A stretch of 64,000 bases of DNA. Origin: Bacillota bacterium. GTDB lineage: Bacteria; Bacillota; Clostridia; Peptostreptococcales; Anaerovoracaceae. A model generated the notes under the pieces. It saw nothing but the letters and a program-made list of their open reading frames with translations, had not been told where the DNA came from and made no database searches. Below are positions 43,542 through 51,872 of the stretch, piece after piece (positions within the stretch are counted from its first letter, which is position 1; each line of letters begins with the position of its first letter). The translations under genes were made by a program, and so were the position numbers. Location: contig JAETTD010000009.1 in NCBI GenBank assembly GCA_021769295.1, forward strand, positions 25,235 through 89,234. Direction: 5' to 3'.

Positions 43542-44189
43542 ATGACTAAGGAAAAAAGCTGTTCATATGTAAGGATTGCGGTTGCTGCTTTGCTTTTTGC
43601 AGGCGCAGCGATAATAACTTATCTGCTCAAAACTCAGTATGATATGTCGGCATCCGGCTTTGATTTATCGGTTCAGGAGTTTTTCTTTTCACTGAGAAGC
43701 GATGCTCTGAATTGTATAATCATTCCCTTGACCCATTGCGGCGACCCGATATCTATAGTCGTTTTGTGTGCAATTCTTTTGGCTCTTCCAAACAGGCTGA
43801 AATACGGCGTTCCTGTATCGCTGTCCGCCTTATGCGGGCTTGCCATATACAAGCCGCTGAAGCATTTGTTCCTAAGAGCAAGACCTGATGTTTCGCTGCA
43901 TCTCGTATCGCAGGGAGGCTATTCTTTTCCCAGCGGTCATGCCACGACATCCGTAATAGTTTTCGGCCTTTTGCTTTATCTCCTTAGAAAGCACTGCAAA
44001 AACGAAATTTTAAAAAATGCCCTGTCCGCCGTTTTTATCATATTTATGATTTTTATCGGACTCAGCAGAATATACGTGGGAGTTCACTGGCCTACCGACG
44101 TCCTGTGCGGATGGTTTATCGGCGGCGGAGTTCTCCTGACTGCAATCAACATTTTAGAAAGGACGTACAAGAAAAATGAAAGTTTATAA
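43542..44189 (+). CDS. PAP2-family membrane phosphatase
   Basis: A 215-residue membrane phosphatase with about six helices. The PAP2 signature is complete: KPLKHLFLRARPDV, the central FPSGHATTS and SRIYVGVHWPTDVLCG with the catalytic His. Likely substrates are undecaprenyl pyrophosphate or phosphatidate-type lipids; the sequence does not decide. AAGGAG precedes the ATG. The stop overlaps the cysK start by 14 bases. Confidence 0.88.
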   Translation: MTKEKSCSYVRIAVAALLFAGAAIITYLLKTQYDMSASGFDLSVQEFFFSLRSDALNCIIIPLTHCGDPISIVVLCAILLALPNRLKYGVPVSLSALCGLAIYKPLKHLFLRARPDVSLHLVSQGGYSFPSGHATTSVIVFGLLLYLLRKHCKNEILKNALSAVFIIFMIFIGLSRIYVGVHWPTDVLCGWFIGGGVLLTAINILERTYKKNESL

Positions 44190-45105
44190 CAACATCTCCG
44201 AACTTATCGGCAACACACCTTTGGTAAGATTAAACTGTGTGGAAAAGGCCCTCGGCTTAGAAGCGCAAATATACGCAAAAGTCGAATCTTTCAACCCTGC
44301 CGGAAGCGCAAAAGACAGAGTTGGTCTTGCAATGATAAAAGATGCAGAGGAAAAAGGTCTTTTAAAGCCCGGCGCTACAATTATAGAGCCTACCAGCGGC
44401 AACACCGGAATAGGTCTTGCGGCAGCAGCTGCTTCAAGAGGATATAAGGTAATCCTGACCATGCCCGATACCATGAGCGTAGAACGCAGAAACCTTTTAA
44501 AAGCTTACGGCGCTCAGGTTGTTCTGACTGAAGGTGCAAAGGGAATGCAGGGTTCCATAGACAAGGCAAACGAGCTTGCATCTCAAATCGAAGGAAGCTT
44601 TATTCCGGGTCAGTTTGACAACCCTTCAAACCCTAAAATCCATTACGAAACAACCGGTCCTGAAATATACAGAGATTTGGACGGAAATGTGGATATATTT
44701 ATCGCCGGAGTAGGTACAGGCGGAACTCTGACCGGAGTAGGCAGATACCTTAAAGAACAGAACAGCGCAATAAAGGTCGTTGCCTTGGAGCCTGCAACTT
44801 CTCCTCTGCTTTCTCAGGGCAAGGCAGGTCCTCACGGATTGCAGGGAATAGGCGCAAACTTTGTTCCTTCTATTTTAGACACCGATGTTTATGACGAAAT
44901 CATCACCGTAACTGACGAAGACGCTTACGATAAAGGCAGACTCGTTGCAGCAAGAGAAGGCTTCCTCGTAGGAATTACAGCAGGTGCGGCTATACACGGC
45001 GCCGTTGTTCTTGCACTTCGCCCTGAAAACAAGGGCAAAAACATCGTAGCCCTTCTGCCTGACACAGGAGACCGTTACCTGTCAACGCCTATGTTTGCCG
45101 ATTAA
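44176..45105 (+). CDS. cysK: Cysteine synthase (O-acetylserine sulfhydrylase)
   Basis: PLP enzyme that makes cysteine from O-acetylserine and sulfide, 309 residues. Lys46 in NPAGSAKDRVG binds PLP, EPTSGNTGIGLA binds the substrate carboxylate, and GVGTGGTLTGVGRYLKE binds the PLP phosphate. It overlaps the PAP2 gene and is followed 11 bases later by a PucR-type regulator, so all three may share a transcript. Confidence 0.95.
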   Translation: MKVYNNISELIGNTPLVRLNCVEKALGLEAQIYAKVESFNPAGSAKDRVGLAMIKDAEEKGLLKPGATIIEPTSGNTGIGLAAAAASRGYKVILTMPDTMSVERRNLLKAYGAQVVLTEGAKGMQGSIDKANELASQIEGSFIPGQFDNPSNPKIHYETTGPEIYRDLDGNVDIFIAGVGTGGTLTGVGRYLKEQNSAIKVVALEPATSPLLSQGKAGPHGLQGIGANFVPSILDTDVYDEIITVTDEDAYDKGRLVAAREGFLVGITAGAAIHGAVVLALRPENKGKNIVALLPDTGDRYLSTPMFAD

Positions 45106-45116
45106 AGAGGTATTTT

Positions 45117-46277
45117 ATGAAACTAACAGTCAAAGATTTATTTGACATACCTATTTTCAAGAATTTTAAACTCCTCGCAGGTGCCGGCGGTTTGAGCAGA
45201 CCCATTGCAAAAACCGACATCTTGGACTTCGAATTTGTCCAGGGAGCAAACATGTCACGAGACGAAATCCTCGATGAACACAGCTTGGTCCTTACAAGTT
45301 TGCTGTTTGCAAAAGATGACCACTCTCTCATTTTGGATGCTCTTAAAAAAATGCTTGCTCTCAATGTGGCCTGCATGGCATATAAACCGGCGTTGGTCCG
45401 TGACCTGCCAAAAGAAGCTCTTGACTTTGCCGATGCTCATAATTTTCCTATTTTTCAGTTCGGCGGCGACGAATTCTTTGAAGACATAATCTTTGAAGTA
45501 AACAGAGCTCTGACAGAAGGCGATGATATATTTGAGCTGGAAAAAGACTTGTCAAAGATTCTCGACGGAGATTTGACTCCGAAGGAAGAGTTTAAGATTG
45601 CAAAGAAAATAAACCCCAACTTTAAAAAATATATGAAAGTCGTAGCAATCAAGGATTCCCGGCACAGCGGAGAAAATGACCTCGTTGCCTTGGTTAAAAA
45701 GATGTCCTCCATGGATAAGCTCTGCAAGAAAGCAGCCTTATGCAAATTCCGTGACCAATGCTTTATAATTTTAAGCCAGGACACGGTGAACGAGGACAGG
45801 TTTAAAGCTCTGCTGGCGGATATATTGTTTGCTTTGCAAATAAATCAAGACGATATATGCTGCGGGGCAAGCTCTGTGCACATCTCGGCAGACGGTTTCG
45901 GAAAAGCTATACGAGAGGCGTTCTGGGCCTGCAACGTGGCCGAACTGGAAAACGCTCCCATGCGTAATTACAGGGACATCGGAATCTATCGCCTTATCGT
46001 GCCGGAAATACATTCCAAAAACGTTCGGGATTACATGTACGAATATCTCGCCCCTCTTTGGAATGACAAGCAGGAACTTCTCGATACGGCTTGTACATAT
46101 ATACTTGCCCGCGGCGATTTGGAGCTGACCTGCGCCAAGCTGTTTTGCCACAAGAATACCGTAAGATACAGGCTTGCAAAGCTTCATGAAATTTTAGACC
46201 CCGGCAGCAACGATAAAGAGTTTCAGGAAAATCTTTCCATAGCCATAAGAATATATATGCTTACACAGTTCCTTTAG
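45117..46277 (+). CDS. PucR-type transcriptional regulator
   Basis: A 386-residue regulator: an N-terminal PucR domain (residues 1-125, VKDLFDIPIFKNFKLLAGAGGLSRPI), a middle sensory segment and a C-terminal PucR helix-turn-helix (LDTACTYILARGDLELTCAKLFCHKNTVRYRLAKLHEIL). Such proteins usually control purine, amino acid or small-molecule use. It follows cysK by 11 bases, so a link to sulfur or serine metabolism is possible, but the ligand is unknown. Confidence 0.85.
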   Translation: MKLTVKDLFDIPIFKNFKLLAGAGGLSRPIAKTDILDFEFVQGANMSRDEILDEHSLVLTSLLFAKDDHSLILDALKKMLALNVACMAYKPALVRDLPKEALDFADAHNFPIFQFGGDEFFEDIIFEVNRALTEGDDIFELEKDLSKILDGDLTPKEEFKIAKKINPNFKKYMKVVAIKDSRHSGENDLVALVKKMSSMDKLCKKAALCKFRDQCFIILSQDTVNEDRFKALLADILFALQINQDDICCGASSVHISADGFGKAIREAFWACNVAELENAPMRNYRDIGIYRLIVPEIHSKNVRDYMYEYLAPLWNDKQELLDTACTYILARGDLELTCAKLFCHKNTVRYRLAKLHEILDPGSNDKEFQENLSIAIRIYMLTQFL

Positions 46278-46384
46278 GCAATGTTTTGTATTATTTCCAA
46301 AAAATAGGTCGATTTTTTGTTATGCGGTATAAAGATTTTTATGTAACCCTTTGATATACTTTATTTAAAGCCACATAATTGTCA

Positions 46385-46503
46385 AGCTTCCTCAGAAAGC
46401 CCTTGTATGACACTTTTAGAAATGTACTTACCACCCATAAAAGTACTCCAAACCAGCCATAGTGCAAGAGCAGGGTGTTTCTGCAGGAAGCCTTTAATTT
46501 TTT
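46385..46503. other. Non-annotated stretch with either a structured RNA or a protein-like frame
   Basis: The 226-base gap between the regulator and the DUF2148 gene has two readings. On the plus strand, CTTCCT-AGAAA (46387-46398) pairs with TTTCT-AGGAAG (46478-46490) and GTACTT with AAGTAC inside, ending in a T-rich tract. On the minus strand, directly after the DUF2148 stop, a shifted frame runs about 41 codons without a stop and reads like protein (KIKGFLQKHPALALWLVW, then FMGGKYISKSVIQGLSEEA). It has no start codon of its own. Confidence 0.4.
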
Positions 46504-47052
46504 CTAAAGCAGCACTGCTCCGGCTCCTCTGTCAAAATATATGCTCTTCGATGAAGCGTTGAGAGGAATTCCGTAGCAGATTTTTATATTTTCCGGAAAA
46601 CATCCCATTTTGATTGCTCCCCTGCCGGCAGAGTACATTACACGGTTATCTATGCGATTATCTGCCGCAACGGAAACTGCCGAGCCTACGGCAATTCCGA
46701 GGTCGGTCACATTAAACACACAGTTGGAACCGGCTTTTTTCATCTTTGCGCAGTTTTCGAATCCGCACATGCCGCAGTTATTAAGGCCGAACGGAGTGTC
46801 TTTGCATCCTATCAAAACCACGCAGATGCTTGAGTCCACATTGCCTGCGTCTCGCAAAATAAATTCTTCTTTATATTCTTCTCCAAGCTCCCTCATAGCG
46901 TCAGCCAGTCTGTCCTTATCTTCGCCTGACACTACGGCAGCGACCACCGTGTCTTTGCCGCTTCCTTTAGGTGCGGTTTTGGCTGCCGTCACCATCATAT
47001 CTGCAACCGTCATTACGGCATCCCTTTCCGCTTGTTCCATAGTCTTAAACAT
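46504..47052 (-). CDS. DUF2148 ferredoxin-like domain protein
   Basis: A 182-residue protein of the DUF2148 family, annotated as ferredoxin-domain protein. The cysteine cluster NNCGMCGFENCAKMKKAG could bind an iron-sulfur cluster. It begins TMEQAERDAVMTVADMM and ends in the family sequence KICYGIPLNASSKSIYFDR. The role is unknown. The stop is followed by a shifted frame that continues in protein-like fashion; see the finding on 46380-46530. Confidence 0.85.
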   Translation of the reverse strand: MFKTMEQAERDAVMTVADMMVTAAKTAPKGSGKDTVVAAVVSGEDKDRLADAMRELGEEYKEEFILRDAGNVDSSICVVLIGCKDTPFGLNNCGMCGFENCAKMKKAGSNCVFNVTDLGIAVGSAVSVAADNRIDNRVMYSAGRGAIKMGCFPENIKICYGIPLNASSKSIYFDRGAGAVLL

Positions 47053-47150
47053 AACAATTTCTCCTCCCCTTTAGGATAACTACATTATACATAAACTTGC
47101 CATGTGGGTAAAGTTGTTATAAAATATAAAAAAGAAATTTTTAGGAGTGT

Positions 47151-48080
47151 ATGCAAAAGATGAAAAAACCGGTATTAGTAATAATGGCTGCAGGTATGGG
47201 AAGCCGTTTCGGCGGTCTTAAACAGATTGAGCCCGTAGGCGATAAGGGAGAAATAATTCTCGACTTCTCATTATACGATGCTGTAATGGCTGGCTTTAAA
47301 AAGGTTATATTTATAATAAAAAAGGAAAACGAAGAAGCTTTCAGGGCGCTGATAGACGAAAAGGCCGGAAAACACATAGATGTGGAATATGCTTTCCAAT
47401 GCCTTGATGACCTTCCTTGCGGATATTCCGTTCCCGAAGGCCGCCAAAAGCCTTGGGGCACCGCTCATGCCGTACTCGCCGCAAGAAAACTTGCTGACGG
47501 ACCTATTGCAGTAATCAACGCAGACGACTATTACGGCCCGGGAGCGTTCCAGAGCATTTACGATTTTCTGGAAAAGGCCGAAGATACGGATAAGTATCAG
47601 TTCTGCATGGTAGGTTACAAGATAGAGAATACCTTGACCGAAAACGGTCACGTTTCACGGGGGGTATGTCAGATGTCAGATGACGGCATGCTGACAAAGA
47701 TAACCGAGCGCACAAAAATCCAGTGGCAGGATGATAAAATAGTTTACACCGAAGATGACGGCGCCACATGGACCGAACTTCCTCGTGGAACCATAGTTTC
47801 CATGAATTTCTGGGGCTTTACTCCTGCCATGATGAAAGAAATGGAACGCCGCTTCCCTGCTTTTCTCGACAAGGCTCTTAATGAAAACCCGATGAAGGGC
47901 GAATACTTCCTTCCGGGAGTGGTTGACGAGCTCATTCAGGAGGGCAAGGCCGACGTCAAGGTTCTTAAGTCCATGGACCGCTGGTACGGCGTTACATATA
48001 AGGAAGATAAAGAAAGCGTGGTATGCGCCTTGAGGTCTATGAAGGACAAGGGCGAATACCCTGAAATATTGTGGAGATAG
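47151..48080 (+). CDS. Nucleotidyltransferase (sugar-phosphate NTP transferase fold)
   Basis: A 309-residue protein of the NTP_transferase superfamily. The nucleotide-binding signature is MAAGMGSRFGGLKQIEPVG, with the metal-binding INADDYYG about 110 residues on. It transfers a nucleotidyl group, probably to a sugar phosphate; the acceptor is unknown. The start is either ATG 47151 (AGGAG only three to four bases away) or ATG 47160 (MKKPVLV, about 12 bases from the same AGGAG). A terminator follows. Confidence 0.85.
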   Translation: MQKMKKPVLVIMAAGMGSRFGGLKQIEPVGDKGEIILDFSLYDAVMAGFKKVIFIIKKENEEAFRALIDEKAGKHIDVEYAFQCLDDLPCGYSVPEGRQKPWGTAHAVLAARKLADGPIAVINADDYYGPGAFQSIYDFLEKAEDTDKYQFCMVGYKIENTLTENGHVSRGVCQMSDDGMLTKITERTKIQWQDDKIVYTEDDGATWTELPRGTIVSMNFWGFTPAMMKEMERRFPAFLDKALNENPMKGEYFLPGVVDELIQEGKADVKVLKSMDRWYGVTYKEDKESVVCALRSMKDKGEYPEILWR

Positions 48081-48112
48081 AGGCCTCCGCCGACATAAAT
48101 TTATATAATAGC

Positions 48113-48140
48113 CTAAAACCCCACTGTGATAGTGGGGTTT
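48113..48140 (+). terminator. Terminator after the nucleotidyltransferase gene
   Basis: AAAACCCCACT and AGTGGGGTTTT form an 11-pair stem closed by a GTGAT-type loop, 35 bases past the stop codon. Confidence 0.85.
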
Positions 48141-48144
48141 TACA

Positions 48145-48315
48145 CGTTTTTGTGAATTCACGAAATAATGTTATGGTTCGCTGAAATCGTGTTGCCGGCG
48201 CTACAACGTTTATGCGATTTCGTGCAATTATGTTAAGGTTTTCCGAAATCATTGTAGCTACGACTACACGTTTTGGGGAATTCACGAAATAATGTTAAGG
48301 TTTTCCGGATTTATG
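48145..48315 (+). repeat. 62-bp-period array F (about three units, different sequence)
   Basis: Units start with CGTTT at 48145, 48207 and 48269, again exactly 62 apart. Shared words are GAATTCACGAAATAATGTTA, AAGGTTTTCCG and CTACA. Short inverted repeats bridge units (GAAATCG...CGATTTC, TGTAG...CTACA). The sequence is unrelated to the TGCCGTAA arrays. It lies between the nucleotidyltransferase terminator and the MarR promoter; GC-rich short repeats (GTCGCTGCCT) follow to 48355. Confidence 0.75.
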
Positions 48316-48372
48316 TCGCTGCCTGTCGCTGCCTGCCACCGCCCGCCGCTGCGGGCGCATTCATTCTTAAGA

Positions 48373-48401
48373 GTTGACAAAATCAACACAACGGCTATAA
48401 T
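48373..48401 (+). promoter_or_regulatory. MarR promoter with operator palindrome over the -35 box
   Basis: TTGACA (48374-48379) and TATAAT (48396-48401) have a 16-base spacer. The 15-base palindrome GTTGA-CAAAA-TCAAC (48373-48387) covers the -35 box. Autoregulation by the MarR protein is the natural reading. Confidence 0.65.
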
Positions 48402-48442
48402 AATAGTTGATAAGCCAGCTCTTACAAAGGAGATACAGCATT

Positions 48443-48934
48443 TTGGACAAACAAACAATTAAAAAAATGCGGAGCTTTAACCGCTACTATACCGTATGGT
48501 TGGATGTCTTGGACAAACCATATCTGGAATCGGATTTTTCATGGCCCGAGTCTCGGGTCTTATTCGAAAGATTCACATGCGGACAAATCAGCGCCACCGA
48601 ATTATGCGAGCGCCTAAGTATGGACAAAAGCTACATGAGCAGAATTCTTTCAAAGCTTGAAAAAAAGGCACTCATAACACGCACCCTCCTCTCCGGAACA
48701 AAGGGAATCAAGCAAATCCAATTAACGGATGCGGGTAACTGTCAGGCCCGGCAGATAGACCAAAAAGGCGATAGGCAGATTATTGAAAAGCTCAGGTTTT
48801 TAGATGAAGAAGACTGCCGTGATCTTTGCACAGCAATGGAACAGATTGAAAAAATACTACGGAAAAACGACATAAAAACATTTAAACATCAGGAGAAGAC
48901 AGAAAATGAAGACAAAAATTATTCCGGCATATGA
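48443..48934 (+). CDS. MarR-family transcriptional regulator (TTG start)
   Basis: A 163-residue winged-helix protein. The core (SRVLFERFTCGQISATELCERLSMDKSYMSRILSKLEKKALITRT) is the MarR DNA-binding domain, and LTDAGNCQARQIDQKGDRQI is the start of the dimerisation helix. TTG 48443 is chosen because AAAGGAG lies about ten bases upstream; the in-frame TTG at 48407 coincides with the expected transcription start. It overlaps the acetyltransferase gene by 29 bases. MarR-GNAT pairs are common and often concern resistance or metabolite modification. Confidence 0.82.
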   Translation: MDKQTIKKMRSFNRYYTVWLDVLDKPYLESDFSWPESRVLFERFTCGQISATELCERLSMDKSYMSRILSKLEKKALITRTLLSGTKGIKQIQLTDAGNCQARQIDQKGDRQIIEKLRFLDEEDCRDLCTAMEQIEKILRKNDIKTFKHQEKTENEDKNYSGI

Positions 48935-49388
48935 CTGCAAGAATGAAATAACACAATTATTTTCAGAATATACCACTATGCTGATAGAAGGCGACAGTTC
49001 ATTTAAAAAATATCTCGATATTCAAAACTATGATGAAGAACTGGCTCATCTCGAAATGAAATACGGCGCCCCTTACGGAAGGCTCTACCTTGCCTGCTGC
49101 GACGGTAAAGCGGCCGGCTGCATAGGTCTGAGAAAAATCGATGAAGCAAACTGCGAAATGAAGCGCCTATATGTAAGACCTGAGTTCAGAGGAAATAAAA
49201 TAGGAGAGCGGCTAATCAGCAAAATCATAACAGATGCAAGAGAAATCGGATACTCCGCTATGCTGTTGGACACTCTCCCTTTTTTGGAAAGCGCTCTCTA
49301 TCTTTACAAGAAATTCGGATTTTACACCATAGATTCTTATAACGATAGCCCGGTAAGCACTTCCATTTTTATGAAATTGGATTTGTAA
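48906..49388 (+). CDS. GNAT-family N-acetyltransferase
   Basis: A 160-residue acetyl-CoA-dependent acetyltransferase. The CoA-binding motif is CEMKRLYVRPEFRGNKIGERLI, and ALYLYKKFGFYTID is the family C-terminal strand. It overlaps the MarR gene by 29 bases and has AGGAG upstream, so it is the regulated partner of the MarR protein. The substrate is unknown. Confidence 0.86.
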   Translation: MKTKIIPAYDCKNEITQLFSEYTTMLIEGDSSFKKYLDIQNYDEELAHLEMKYGAPYGRLYLACCDGKAAGCIGLRKIDEANCEMKRLYVRPEFRGNKIGERLISKIITDAREIGYSAMLLDTLPFLESALYLYKKFGFYTIDSYNDSPVSTSIFMKLDL

Positions 49389-49443
49389 TCTTCATATCGC
49401 TTTTATACGATGCATGTTCCGGCATCATGTTCCGGCGGCTCCC

Positions 49444-50577
49444 TTAGCCGTCCACATCGTTCGCATCGCCCGTATTGTCCACATCGTCGAAGAGATCGTT
49501 TTGGGTCAGGCCGTCGGCGTGCATCATATTTTGCATGGCCGCAATATCGGCGGAAATATCTATGCTTTCCGCATAGAACATCTTGTCCAGCTGCTTTTCA
49601 AAAGCCGTAACCATGGTATCCATGGTCTCTTCTATCTGCTTCTTCGACTTGGTTATGTTGGCGCCTTCCACTTCCTGAGCATCAAGCTGCGCATAACGCT
49701 TTAAAAGTTTAAGGCTGGTAGGCAGATAATAATCCATGAACTTATTCATCTTGCTCTGCTTTTCAGGGTGTTCCTGTAAAAGTTTGAATATCTTTGCAGT
49801 TAAATCCTCGAGCCTGTCAATCTTGGCGCTCATTTCTTCGCCCGGTATGCTTTCGTTTATATTTCTCAGTTCTTTGAGAATGCTGTCATACTTGTTGAGG
49901 TTTTCTTCTTTTCTTACTTCCTCAGTCTGTTTCGGCTTCTTTGCTTCAGGGGCAGGGCCGCTTACCACAAGGCTTTCAGAACGCATATCAAGATAAGCGC
50001 TGTCGCCGAACATGCCCGAATCTATACACTGCTGCAAATATTTTACGGTCTTTTCCTTCGATATGGAAAGGGCTTTTGAAATCTCTTCAACATACATATA
50101 TTTGGCATTGCCTACCACAGCGACGATTTTAATGCGCCAACGAGCTCCTTTTTGAAGTTTACGTCCCATTATGAGCAACACAAGACCCGATATTATCCAA
50201 AGAGCGTCTTTAAACACATCCTCTATTCCATAGGAAATATGGCTTCCTTCTTCTATGCACCAGATTAGGTACTGTACTGCGTCAGGCATGTTTCCGATTC
50301 CTGCAATCAATGCCACTGCTCCGAAAACTATCAGAAAGATACCCGCATTGAATTTCTTCTTTTTAGATTTTTGTGCGGCAGCCGAAGGCGCTCTTCTCGG
50401 TGTTTTATCCTCGCAAAGGCGTGCAACCAAAAGTCCCACTCCAAGGAGCCAGTTTAAAAAGAATCCCACCACTATCGCCCATGTGGGAACGTGATAGCTT
50501 CCGTTGGCATTGGTGAACATGCCGGGCTGGCTGTTGTTATTAAATTCGTAATAGTCTTTTTGTTCGTTGTTATCCAT
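49444..50577 (-). CDS. XpaC-like membrane protein (5-bromo-4-chloroindolyl phosphate hydrolysis family)
   Basis: A 377-residue protein: an N-terminal membrane segment (TWAIVVGFFLNWLLGVGLLVA), two more hydrophobic stretches near residues 80-145, a helical PCI/winged-helix-like segment (VEEISKALSISKEKTVKYLQQCIDSGMF), and a C-terminal XpaC-type domain (KMNKFMDYYLPTSLKLLKRYAQL). The family name comes from a phenotype, so no catalytic role should be inferred. XpaC neighbours are often tellurite-resistance-like TelA proteins; none is here. ATG 50577 has GGGGA upstream and is preferred over 50589. Confidence 0.75.
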   Translation of the reverse strand: MDNNEQKDYYEFNNNSQPGMFTNANGSYHVPTWAIVVGFFLNWLLGVGLLVARLCEDKTPRRAPSAAAQKSKKKKFNAGIFLIVFGAVALIAGIGNMPDAVQYLIWCIEEGSHISYGIEDVFKDALWIISGLVLLIMGRKLQKGARWRIKIVAVVGNAKYMYVEEISKALSISKEKTVKYLQQCIDSGMFGDSAYLDMRSESLVVSGPAPEAKKPKQTEEVRKEENLNKYDSILKELRNINESIPGEEMSAKIDRLEDLTAKIFKLLQEHPEKQSKMNKFMDYYLPTSLKLLKRYAQLDAQEVEGANITKSKKQIEETMDTMVTAFEKQLDKMFYAESIDISADIAAMQNMMHADGLTQNDLFDDVDNTGDANDVDG

Positions 50578-50710
50578 GTCATTCCCCATTTTGTATCAGC
50601 TCGTTTTAACTTATTTTATAGTATACCATTTGAGTTTCTCAAAAGCAATGCAAAGTGTGAGAAAGGTCGCCGGTGCCGACCCGATTTTAGGCTCTGTTTC
50701 AAAAAAACTC

Positions 50711-50738
50711 TTGCAATTCCAATATTTTGTTGTATAAT
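50711..50738 (+). promoter_or_regulatory. Promoter of rpsF-ssb-rpsR
   Basis: TTGCAA (50711-50716) and TATAAT (50733-50738) with a 16-base spacer. Confidence 0.75.
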
Positions 50739-50744
50739 TATAGG

Positions 50745-50805
50745 GCATGAGTTTTTCGTGCAAATCTCTGCGACAACCAGAGAGTTGTCGCCATATAGTC
50801 CATAG
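50745..50805 (+). promoter_or_regulatory. rpsF 5' leader hairpin (candidate S6:S18 regulatory site)
   Basis: GCGACAAC (50770-50777) pairs perfectly with GTTGTCGC (50784-50791) around a six-base loop, between the promoter and the rpsF ribosome binding site. Leaders of this operon bind the S6:S18 complex in many bacteria. I cannot confirm the conserved protein-binding bases here. Confidence 0.5.
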
Positions 50806-50820
50806 GGAGGTGAAAAGACA

Positions 50821-51108
50821 ATGAGAAAATATGAAGTTATGTTCGTTATCGATCCTGCTTTAGAAGACGCTAAAAAGGATGCGACAGTCGAAACTGTTCA
50901 AGCTATCATTGCTGCTGACGGTGAAGTCGAAAAAGTCGACGTCTGGGGAATGAAGAAACTTGCTTATCCTATCGATAAGAAAGAAGAAGGCTACTACGCA
51001 GTAGTTGAATTCAAAGGCAACCCGACATTACCTAAGGAACTCGACAGAAGACTTAAGATTTCTGATAACGTTATCAGACACATCATCGTTAACAAAGATG
51101 AGAAATAG
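50821..51108 (+). CDS. rpsF: 30S ribosomal protein S6
   Basis: S6 of the small subunit, partner of S18, 95 residues. Typical segments are YEVMFVIDPALED, VWGMKKLAYPIDKKEEGYYAVVEF and SDNVIRHIIVNKDE. GGGAGGTG precedes the ATG. First gene of the rpsF-ssb-rpsR operon. Confidence 0.97.
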   Translation: MRKYEVMFVIDPALEDAKKDATVETVQAIIAADGEVEKVDVWGMKKLAYPIDKKEEGYYAVVEFKGNPTLPKELDRRLKISDNVIRHIIVNKDEK

Positions 51109-51123
51109 ACAAGAGGTGTATGT

Positions 51124-51558
51124 ATGAACAGTGTTGTTTTAATCGGAAGATTAACAAGAGATCCTGAACTTCGTTATACTGCAGGTACACAAATGGCAGT
51201 TGCGACTTTTTCGGTTGCCATTGACAGACCTGTCAGAGCAGGCGGAGAAAAACAAACCGACTTTCCGAGGGTTACGGTTTTCGGCAAACAGGCAGAAAAC
51301 TGCGAAAAGTTCTTGGCAAAGGGCAGGCTTGTAGGTGTTCAGGGAAGACTGCAAACAGGCAGCTACACCAATAAGGACGGCATTACCGTATACACTACGG
51401 ATGTCGTAGCTGACAGAGTTGAATTTTTAGAATGGGGAGACAGACCGCAAGGCGGTTATTCACAGGGAAGCGCATCTTCACAGGGAGGTTCTCAGAACTT
51501 CGGAGCAGACGCTGCTCCTGCAGGATTCTCCGCAATAGATGAAGACATCCCGTTCTAA
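51124..51558 (+). CDS. ssb: Single-stranded DNA-binding protein
   Basis: Coats single-stranded DNA in replication and repair, 144 residues. The OB fold occupies residues 1-105 (MNSVVLIGRLTRDPELRYT, GRLVGVQGRLQTGSYTNKDG, DRVEFLEW). A Gly/Ser/Gln-rich linker leads to the acidic partner-binding tip DEDIPF. It sits between rpsF and rpsR as usual. Confidence 0.97.
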   Translation: MNSVVLIGRLTRDPELRYTAGTQMAVATFSVAIDRPVRAGGEKQTDFPRVTVFGKQAENCEKFLAKGRLVGVQGRLQTGSYTNKDGITVYTTDVVADRVEFLEWGDRPQGGYSQGSASSQGGSQNFGADAAPAGFSAIDEDIPF

Positions 51559-51578
51559 CGGAAAGGAGATAATGAATC

Positions 51579-51812
51579 ATGGAAAAAAGACGTGGTGGCG
51601 GCATGAGAAGAAGAAAAGTATGTCAGTTCTGTGCCGACAAAACTGAAACTATCGATTACAAGGACGTTGAAAAACTGAGAAAATATGTAACCGAAAGAGG
51701 CAAGATCCTGCCTAAGAGAATTACAGGAACTTGCGCTATGCATCAGAGAGAAGTAACAACTGCTATTAAGAGAGCAAGAATCGTTGCATTACTTCCTTAC
51801 GTTGCAGACTAA
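51579..51812 (+). CDS. rpsR: 30S ribosomal protein S18
   Basis: S18 of the small subunit, 77 residues. It keeps the zinc-type cysteines (KVCQFCADK) and CAMHQR, and has [27 protein letters not shown] and the basic end [23 protein letters not shown] precedes the ATG. Confidence 0.97.
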   Translation: MEKRRGGGMRRRKVCQFCADKTETIDYKDVEKLRKYVTERGKILPKRITGTCAMHQREVTTAIKRARIVALLPYVAD

Positions 51813-51824
51813 TTTGAGATTTTA

Positions 51825-51858
51825 AAAAAACGAGGGTCTATTGCCCTCGTTTTTGTGT
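51825..51858 (+). terminator. Terminator of rpsF-ssb-rpsR
   Basis: AAAACGAGGG and CCCTCGTTTT form a ten-pair stem followed by T residues, just past the rpsR stop codon. Confidence 0.88.
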
Positions 51859-51872
51859 GACTTTGGAAAGGA

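Noticed and set aside
46385..46503. Tetrahydrofolate or other known riboswitch
   Set aside because: The stems do not carry the conserved bases of riboswitches I know, and the downstream plus-strand gene is missing (the next gene is on the minus strand).
48281..48360. Hairpin of functional RNA in the GTCGCTGCCT repeats
   Set aside because: Short GC-rich tandem words with no stable, specific stem beyond simple repeats.
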